Positions 8,407-13,824 of a stretch of DNA of 13,824 bases are shown here, one piece after another. Position 1 is the stretch's first letter. Each line of letters starts with the position of its first letter. A program made the position numbers and the translations under genes. Source of the DNA: Hymenochaete sp. R1 (lineage: Eukaryota; Basidiomycota; Agaricomycetes; Hymenochaetales; Hymenochaetaceae); contig JAFREE010000307.1 in the NCBI GenBank assembly GCA_019400425.1, positions 1-13,824 on the forward strand. The letters run 5' to 3'. Under the pieces are notes generated by a model. The model was not told the DNA's origin and made no database searches. It saw nothing but the letters and a program-made list of their open reading frames with translations.

Positions 8407-8979
8407 ATCCTGCTCGGTTCGATCCTGCAATCATCCGAACGCCTAAAGGTAAGTCTCTGCATGCATCATGGTGGTGCCACTTCCTGAATACATTACAATG
8501 ATAGGTTTCCGAGTAGCTAGAGTTCGAGTGGTCTTCTCGGTTCTGGGATCTCTATTGGAACTTCTCTATCCGGATGAAGATGCGCGTGCTCGAGCCCTCG
8601 CCACATGGCTTACGTTGAATGGTACACGAAACTTGCAGGTCGAGATTTGAACACCGGATTATTCAAGATTAGAAAAAGCCCTGCTCCGTTCAGCAATCTT
8701 CATTCTGACTCAGCTATAGTCCCCGTCGACTGGTTAGTGAGGAGTGTGCTTCTCATTCCTATATTCGACAACAGAGTCCCTAGGGAATGGTCCAGTGCCA
8801 ACGTGCTCGATGTCGGCGACGAATTCCTTTTCAATATTTATGCTAATAGAAGCATTTATGATGTTTCGTCATTTATAGTCAGTTCATTTAATCTCATGTG
8901 CCTTGTGGAATATGCCCATCACGCCTTCGGCGAGCCATTGTATTGTGGCTCGTACGCATTGAACTTCAGCACGACCTGA
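8388..8979 (+). pseudogene. Plavaka transposase C-terminal domain, frame-broken
   Basis: Past the deletion junction a different frame reads KDNVNPARFDPAIIRTPK to a GTAAGT donor (8449). A 56-nt intron ends GATAG at 8504, and splicing restores GFRVARVRVVFSV, the conserved block near the C-terminus of Plavaka-associated proteins. The frame then breaks at about 8600, and the next frame begins MAYVEWYTKLAGRD (8605), followed by AIVPVDWLVRSVLLIPIFD and VPREWSSANVLD, ending at TGA 8977. Block order is as in complete elements. The start frame is out of phase with the N-terminal half, and a further one-base break lies inside, so no continuous protein can be made. Confidence 0.75.
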
Positions 8980-8984
8980 AGTTC
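8961..8984. repeat. Perfect 9-bp hairpin at transposase stop
   Basis: GAACTTCAG and CTGAAGTTC form a perfect 9-bp inverted repeat around a 6-nt loop (CACGAC), spanning the TGA stop at 8977-8979. It would fold in the mRNA 3' end or in the DNA. Its function is unknown. Confidence 0.75.
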
Positions 8985-8988
8985 CCAG

Positions 8989-9166
8989 TCAACATCAATC
9001 AACATATTCCCTGGTCAACAAATTATCACACGTCATGGTCTCACAGTGAGCACTCCATTACCACGGCATATACTTTCAATCAACAACTGACACAAACGAT
9101 AATCATTCGACGATCCATAGTACAAAATGAACACCCGGCTGTCTGTTCATAAACATTCAATCAACA
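8989..9166 (+). repeat. Five TCAACA repeats after the transposase
   Basis: TCAACA occurs at 8989, 8999, 9015, 9080 and 9161, three times inside AATCAACA. Short repeated motifs next to the ends are typical of CACTA-group transposons, where they bind transposase. I did not find a matching cluster of the reverse complement on the 5' side, so the assignment to the element's 3' subterminal region is inference. Confidence 0.45.
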
Positions 9167-9435
9167 TTCCGTAAGTCGGTCATCTATTATTAACATTCTA
9201 TTAATGTACATGAAATGTCTAATCAATTATATACTAGTCATGATCATCCGTCATCAGATATATGCACGGGGGGTTTTCCCTGATCAGGCTGTACTCCTGT
9301 CTTTCATTCCGTGTCAATCGTCCAAAGTATTGATGTTGAAAGCGCACAATGCGTCATTCCTCAAATTTGATGGTTGGCGGCTTGGACAACGGCAAGTGCA
9401 GACCCGGAAGTCAACTTTAAATACGGTCTTTCTTG
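9167..9435. other. Intergenic AT-rich stretch, no gene seen
   Basis: AT-rich sequence with short open frames only. It probably contains the 3' end of the Plavaka element and the upstream region of the next gene. No clear repeat or terminal sequence was found. Confidence 0.4.
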
Positions 9436-9443
9436 TATATAAA
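9436..9443 (+). promoter_or_regulatory. TATA box (TATATAAA)
   Basis: A canonical TATATAAA lies 26-33 bases before the ATG at 9469. With that spacing the leader of the small gene downstream would be only a few bases long, or the ATG would lie at the start site. It could also be chance in AT-rich DNA. Confidence 0.35.
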
Positions 9444-9468
9444 TTTCAATACATTATACTCACTTAAA

Positions 9469-9812
9469 ATGCTACACCAGATTAAGTGGCTTTCAAATTG
9501 TTTCAAGAGACTCTTTCCGGTTACAGAAGAAAAACCAGACTCAAAGTCTCAAATACGATACCAAGTTGGCATGACGACTTCAAGAAGCTGGCAAGGGTTG
9601 TACATCGTTTCACTGGCATAATTGTTCTTTTTCCAAACTCAGACTACAATTTAAATGGCCATAGCGTGGGAGCGGTCGTGAAAGGGAAGCGAAACTATTG
9701 CCAGCGGTTGTATCAGGCGTCTGATGAGGCGCAGAGGCTCTTTAAGATGACCGCCGACCAAATCAATGCCCTACTGCCCCTAGCTGAATATTGCCCCGCT
9801 CAGACTAGATAG
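9469..9812 (+). CDS. Possible two-exon small gene, 92 aa, unidentified
   Basis: An ATG at 9469 opens MLHQIKWLSNCFKRLFP. A 65-nt intron (9520-9584, GTTACA...CAAG) would join it in frame to 9585-9812, which contains KLARVVHRFTGIIVLFPNS and DQINALLPLAEYC before TAG. Without splicing the two frames overlap between 9486 and 9621 and differ by one base, so a frameshifted relic is the alternative. The donor is weak. The protein is basic, with one hydrophobic patch and no recognised domain. It ends 41 bases before the RING gene's ATG, so it could also be a misread upstream part of that gene. Confidence 0.35.
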
Positions 9813-9853
9813 CAAAAAATTGCGCTGATACGCAAGTTAGCGGCGCATGCAAT

Positions 9854-10947
9854 ATGACTCGGAAAACCCTACCGCCGACAGACGATTGGGAAGAACTTGG
9901 GGTGCTTGCTTCCACTAGCGACACATACGAACGGGGCGATATCATGATCGCATCGCGCTCAAATTCAATACCAAGCAATTCGGACTCGGTTGATAAAGCA
10001 GAAGTAAGTTTTAAGCTCACTTGATCGATATCATGATATGCTAACATAAACTCAAGAGCGACATCGAAAGGACCTCTAAACAAAACACCTCAATCAAACA
10101 CACAGATGAGGTTCGTTGACTCGGGCTTGGCTCTTCGGCGTAGCAGTTGTTCTGTCAACTTACATTTTGCTGGTTTTCAGCCATCGCTTGATGGGCTCCA
10201 TTCGCAGCAGACGGTTGACCAAATTCAGTCCCAGATAAATGTCCTCAGCCAGGAAAAGGAGGTGCCGGGCTATGACAACCGGGCCCTCGTCGAGCACCTG
10301 CGGAATGCAGGGGAATTCGTAGGAGATTTTTTCCCTCTGTTTCTCTGTGGTGCTAATTTTAAGGACTTTGTTTCAACATAGAGACAATCCATTTCAGACG
10401 CATTAGAATGCACTATCTGCAACGATGCCGAATTGAAAGCTCCAGTTGTGTAAGATTTCACTCAGATTCCGAATTCTTTTGCGAGCCTATTCGAAATGTG
10501 TCAGAAGAAATGCTAATTGCATGCTATGTTTATACTAGGGTGAATTGCGGGCACCATTTTTGCGCAAACTGCCTTTTTGGGTGGTTGGAAGCTCAGTTCG
10601 AAGAACATTGCCATCGATTTCCCCACTACGAAGCATTTTCTGGCAGGGAGCGACTGGTACTTGGATCTAGTGAGCATGTGATGGTTGTAATCGAAGATTT
10701 AGCAGTGCGATATGCAGCTGCGCCGGATCCAGAATACAAGTGTCCGAACTGCCGCCAGTCGATATTGCATAGACCTATCCCTTCCGTTGGCCTAAGCAAT
10801 GCCTGCCGTGTCATTTTCGGGGAAGCTGCTGTAGAAGCAGAGAATGCGAAGGATGAGGAAAGGTGGGAAAAGTTCTTCCGGACTTCGACAGGCATCCAGC
10901 TAGTATTAGGCAACCTCCTCTGCGTTCCTCACTTTTCACAAGCGTAA
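9854..10947 (+). CDS. RING-finger protein (E3 ligase-like), five exons
   Basis: Probable RING-type E3 ubiquitin ligase, which would bring an E2 enzyme to substrates. Exons 9854-10003, 10057-10110, 10181-10318, 10382-10449 and 10539-10947 join in frame to 272 residues. Introns are 53, 70, 63 and 89 nt, with CTAAC, CTTAC, CTAAT and CTAAT branch points. Residues 1-68 are polar and probably disordered. About 78-110 is a Gln/Glu-rich helical stretch (VDQIQSQINVLSQEKEV). The RING ligands are C124, C127, C140, H142, C145, C148, C205 and C208 (CTIC...NCGHHFCANC...CPNC). Splicing at 10449/10539 is what places C124 and C127 before the CGHHFC core, which supports the model strongly. The 56-residue loop between the sixth and seventh ligands is longer than usual. 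The C-terminal end is short and may once have continued into the decayed frames downstream. No substrate-binding domain is seen. Confidence 0.85.
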
Positions 10948-11954
10948 AGTAGCCGTCCGAGTGTCTGATTTCAAATAAGTCGTATGTAGAAATAACAAGT
11001 CGCATTGCCGCTTTACCATTCAATATACATGATATCCTCATGATAGTCACGAACTTGAAGGGAAGATAGCTTGCAAGCAGTGGTCGAGTTGAAGTGATGT
11101 TTGAAGATCTATCCCGTACTTCGTCTACCGGTACGTCTCGTCCACTTTCGGAAATCGCTGATAATATCCTCCGTAGCGCAGTTGGCTCTACCTAAGTATT
11201 CTTCTACTAGTATGGCTTGGTCTCTGGTAGTCTCAAACCAGAAACCCAATTGGATGATTCCCAGGATTCGAACAGCGACGCCTCTACCTGTGCTACAACC
11301 AGCGGCCCGGGTAGAGTCCCTGTACCACCGGCACTGGCATGATGTGGCATCGCCCTCAAGACCTCTGAAGCCTGGCACCTCCGAGCCCACATTCTGCCAA
11401 ATCCGGCTCAACTCCATCGTCTCCCAAGGCACCGGGCACACCTCCGAGTCCCCTGCTGTCACTTTCGTTGCCAACGATATCGGGTTTTTTTTTCGCTCCT
11501 TGAGTCCTTCAAGTTGCTTACTGTAATCAACAATATCATGATGATGTTCCCATACAGCAAAGTAATCGCAGTGTACTGCACATGTGCCGGCATGACTCCA
11601 TATCAATAAACGTGAGTGGCGTCCACCGCAAAAAGCGGGTGCGTCCCAGGGCACTAATGTTATGTTCCGTCAGGGCCCACTGCAATGCCCAGAGAACGCG
11701 ACACCCCTTAGCCTGAGGCTCCTCGCTGGACGACCCTCTATCACTGGTTGATTGGGTCATCAGTCATTGACAGTCAAGACCAGCACGTGTGTAATGATTC
11801 AATCTGCGATCATAATCCTGCAGCAGACATATCCATTTGAAAATGAGCTTGGCATACGGGACAAAAAACTACTTTGAGAAGAGAGGCGGGGACTTGAAGG
11901 AATGTGCAATTTAAAGACAGCCTCGGGAATCCTGCATGACAGAGGTTACATCCA
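10948..11954 (+). other. Gene-free stretch with decayed Ser/Thr/Pro-rich frames
   Basis: One plus frame (about 11083-11328) reads FEDLSRTSSTGTSRPLSEIA, two stops at 11191-11210, then KPETQLDDSQDSNSDASTCA and GPGRVPVPPALA. The Pro-rich run continues in another frame (PSPHSAKSGSTPSSPKAPG, about 11380-11440) before a T9 tract at 11482-11490. This looks like the disordered tail of a protein, now broken. An intron from GTAAAG at the very end of the RING frame (10947 region) to 11082 would join it in phase, so it may be the lost tail of the RING gene. From about 11530 to 11954 I see nothing convincing on either strand. Confidence 0.35.
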
Positions 11955-13559
11955 TCAACACATCCAATTACATAGAGAGCTACGCGACCACGCCAGTGAG
12001 TCCATTAAAACAATCTCAGAAGCGTTTTCCTTCAGCCTATCTACCGCTAGCCCTAGTCTCTCTGTATAAGCATGTCGATGCCACTTGAGAAGGACTAGCC
12101 GTGATGGCGGCATGCCATGTGCCTCATTTTTTTCGGCCAAATTTCCCAAAATATCTTCCAAAATCCTCCACTCTTCTCGGTAATTTATCAACACAATGCT
12201 CTGAAGTCTTGCAACGGCTGCACCATTGAACCGTGCCGAGAGTCCCCCAAATAGCGCATTGGATATGACGAGCTCTCGAACCTGAGTAAAATTCGACAGT
12301 GCCCACCAAGTTGATGATCTCACAGCATCTGATCGATTATGAGAACCCGCACTGGGGTTCAAATACACTCGTAGGATCTGCAAATTCTCACATTGCGTTG
12401 GCTTCAGCATTTTTGCTAGAGCAGGCAAGTGAGCTCCGGTATCTTGGAGGGTCAGACGCTGGAGTTTTGGAAGGTTAAGGGTGGACAGGAAAGGGCCGAC
12501 ATAGTCCACTGAACGACTTTGGATGATGATCCTCAGATTCTTGATCGGCAGGATCAACGCTTCTGGCGAGGAATAATTCCCAAGATAAAAGCGCCGAACT
12601 TGGCGAACGCGAAGGTCGAGGTTGGCAAGAGAAGGAAGGGAGCTGAGAAACTCGAGGAACAACGATACGTTAAGTGCCCTATGCTCGCGACCGACCTCAA
12701 AACAAAGGGTTGTTAGGGAATGAGCCTTGAGCTTCACGCCTTCAAGCAGGGCGTTGTGGAGTTGTAGAAGCTGCAAACAGGGGGCAAGCACACATATACC
12801 GGCAAGCAGGGGCTTGTTGTGCTCGAAGTTGGTGCGGATACGTAAGCTTTCGAGGATGGGAAATTCCACCATACGGTCATTCCGTGAAGTCTCCAAATCA
12901 AGGCCACGCAGCCGGTGCAGGAATGGGACGCGAAGGCTACAGATGGACTCAAGGTGGTGTATTTGATAAGCCTCCGTCGCTACGACATCCCAAAGCTTCG
13001 AGTTTGCAAAGTATTCTTCATCTTCTTCCACCTCGTCATACACAACGCGCACTTTCGTCTGGGAGGAACGGTGAAGCAGCGCCTGAACTAGACTGGGAGG
13101 CTGGAGAGGATGGAAATCGGACCATATCGTCGACAGGGTCAGCGCACGGTGGCGGAGGCGACGACTGGTGTGGCTTATCGTAACAGAAAAGTCTACACAC
13201 TTAGGATGTGAGGAGAAGTAGCCGAACGTCAAGATCATTGCCAGTACATCGCCCGGCAGTCGATCGAGTATAAGGATGTCCACAGATGCATCTGGGGCGG
13301 GGTTTTGTCTTTGACAGAGCGTGTTCGGATTGGTGCCGATGACTCCCTCCGTGACCCTCGAGTTCTTCCTTTCCCGCAAGCCTACAAATCTATTGGACGT
13401 CTTTTGATTAAAAAGAATCTCATAAGATTCCTCATCTGCGACAAAGGCATGTAATCCAAAACACTCACAGTTGCACAATACCCATCTGCATCGAAATATG
13501 AAGGTGGCATCGGGGGTTGGGAATCTGACTGGCAAAGCACTGTTGGAAGAGGCTCCTCC
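11955..13559 (-). CDS. F-box protein with leucine-rich C-terminal region
   Basis: Probable substrate-binding subunit of an SCF ubiquitin ligase: the F-box would bind Skp1, and the leucine-rich part a target. The frame is open for over 530 codons, with TGA at 11955-11957. The F-box begins around VDILILDRLPGDVLAMIL, with the usual SHTSRRLRHRALTLSTIW helix following. After an acidic linker (DEVEEDEEYF) come irregular leucine-rich repeats (for example LQLLQLHNALLEGVKL, LPSLANLDLRV, LPKLQRLTLQDTG, NLQILRVYLNPS). There is no ATG in frame before the F-box, so a first exon must be spliced on. A good candidate is 13718-13641 (ATG, beginning MQFISLAACW), joined over an 81-nt intron (GTTCGC...TTGAC...CTGTAG) to 13559. 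A GTGAGT...TTTGTAG 87-nt stretch (about 13468-13382) could also be removed without changing frame. The start is therefore uncertain. The F-box and repeats are clear. Confidence 0.83.
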   Translation of the reverse strand, partial: GGASSNSALPVRFPTPDATFIFRCRWVLCNCECFGLHAFVADEESYEILFNQKTSNRFVGLRERKNSRVTEGVIGTNPNTLCQRQNPAPDASVDILILDRLPGDVLAMILTFGYFSSHPKCVDFSVTISHTSRRLRHRALTLSTIWSDFHPLQPPSLVQALLHRSSQTKVRVVYDEVEEDEEYFANSKLWDVVATEAYQIHHLESICSLRVPFLHRLRGLDLETSRNDRMVEFPILESLRIRTNFEHNKPLLAGICVLAPCLQLLQLHNALLEGVKLKAHSLTTLCFEVGREHRALNVSLFLEFLSSLPSLANLDLRVRQVRRFYLGNYSSPEALILPIKNLRIIIQSRSVDYVGPFLSTLNLPKLQRLTLQDTGAHLPALAKMLKPTQCENLQILRVYLNPSAGSHNRSDAVRSSTWWALSNFTQVRELVISNALFGGLSARFNGAAVARLQSIVLINYREEWRILEDILGNLAEKNEAHGMPPSRLVLLKWHRHAYTERLGLAVDRLKENASEIVLMDSLAWSRSSLCNWMC

Positions 13560-13824
13560 CTACAGTGAAAAAGGAATGTACAGTGCGTCAAACTTCTTTG
13601 CGGCCTTAAACAATGAAAGACACATCGCCGTATCGCGAACTTCAAATATAATGTCATTTGGGGACAAAAGATTCTGAATGCCAGGAACCCAACACGCTGC
13701 CAAGGAAATGAATTGCATGGCGAGGAAGACAATGGATCGTGTCAGAAGTGAAGAAAGGATCAGACGTGCAAGACCCAAATGGTCACTCTGAATTGGTATC
13801 GTGTTGAGACGATTAGTAAAAACT
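13560..13824 (-). other. Putative first exon and 5' region of the F-box gene
   Basis: Contains the candidate start ATG (13718-13716), a 26-codon exon and the proposed 81-nt intron of the F-box gene. Bases 13719-13824 hold no gene I can support and would be its promoter side. No TATA box is seen. Confidence 0.3.

Larger units (their letters stand above)
6924..8979 (+). mobile_element. Plavaka-type (CACTA-like) transposon, internally deleted
   Basis: The coding part of a Plavaka element, a cut-and-paste DNA transposon family of Agaricomycetes related to CACTA/EnSpm. N-terminal transposase exons (6924-8406) are followed, after a junction near 8380-8400, by the C-terminal transposase domain (about 8390-8979). 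The large central part of the transposase is absent, so the copy cannot encode a complete enzyme. Terminal inverted repeats and target-site duplications could not be fixed by eye, so the coordinates cover only the coding part; the true element should extend on both sides. Confidence 0.8.

Noticed and set aside
6128..9048. CACTGTGA at 6128 and TCACAGTG at 9041 as terminal inverted repeats of the Plavaka element
   Set aside because: Only 8 bases match, the flanks (GTA and AGC) give no target-site duplication, and the TCAACA cluster continues beyond the 3' site. Probably chance.
10106..10381. Separate 91-codon gene starting at ATG 10106
   Set aside because: It reads through intron 2 and into intron 3 of the RING gene. 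Splicing places the shared part in frame with the RING exons.
11174..11295. tRNA-like signals: TAGCGCAGTTGG (plus) matching box A, and GTTCGAATCC (minus) matching box B with TAGCACAGG nearby
   Set aside because: The plus box A and the box B face in opposite directions. On the minus strand the A-like and B sites are only about 22 bases apart, too close for a tRNA or a usual tRNA-derived element, and no acceptor stem can be formed.
11109..11654. 181-codon minus-strand open frame
   Set aside because: It has no ATG start and no recognisable domain, and it lies opposite Ser/Pro-rich plus-strand frames whose composition explains the absence of stops.

Overview
The window reads as nuclear DNA of a mushroom-forming basidiomycete (Agaricomycetes). 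The evidence is a Plavaka-type (CACTA-like) transposase, a family known from these fungi; short introns of about 50-90 nt with GT(A/G)NGT-like donors, CTNAY branch points and YAG acceptors; and an F-box/leucine-rich protein and a RING protein of the kind that is abundant there. Nothing bacterial (operons, Shine-Dalgarno sites, CRISPR) is visible.

Layout. Positions 1-612 (minus) hold a decayed, unidentified helical protein gene that runs off the left edge. Positions 613-1890 are mostly non-coding, with an AT run, a CTGAG-rich stretch and a possible short start exon. About 1894-4640 (plus) is a heavily mutated relic of the spliceosomal helicase gene BRR2 (SNRNP200). It covers the end of helicase cassette 1, its Sec63 region and much of cassette 2 in collinear order, in all three frames, with intron signals still present. 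Positions 4796-5197 (minus) hold a broken ubiquitin gene. Positions 5200-6810 carry small, unidentified open pieces on both strands.

Positions 6924-8979 (plus) are a Plavaka transposon copy. Its N-terminal three exons are well preserved, the middle of the transposase is missing, and the C-terminal domain follows in other frames, so it is not an autonomous copy. Downstream lie a perfect hairpin and five TCAACA repeats. Positions 9469-9812 hold a possible two-exon small gene behind a TATA box. Positions 9854-10947 (plus) are an intact five-exon RING-finger (E3 ligase-like) gene. Positions 10948-11954 hold decayed Ser/Thr/Pro-rich reading frames. Positions 11955-13559 (minus) are a long intact F-box/leucine-rich gene whose first exon is not certain.

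The two clearly intact genes (RING and F-box) are both plausible ubiquitin-pathway substrate or ligase components, but nothing here shows that they work together. I see no new multi-gene system. The notable content is a patch of dead copies of highly conserved housekeeping genes (BRR2, ubiquitin) beside a deletion-derivative transposon.
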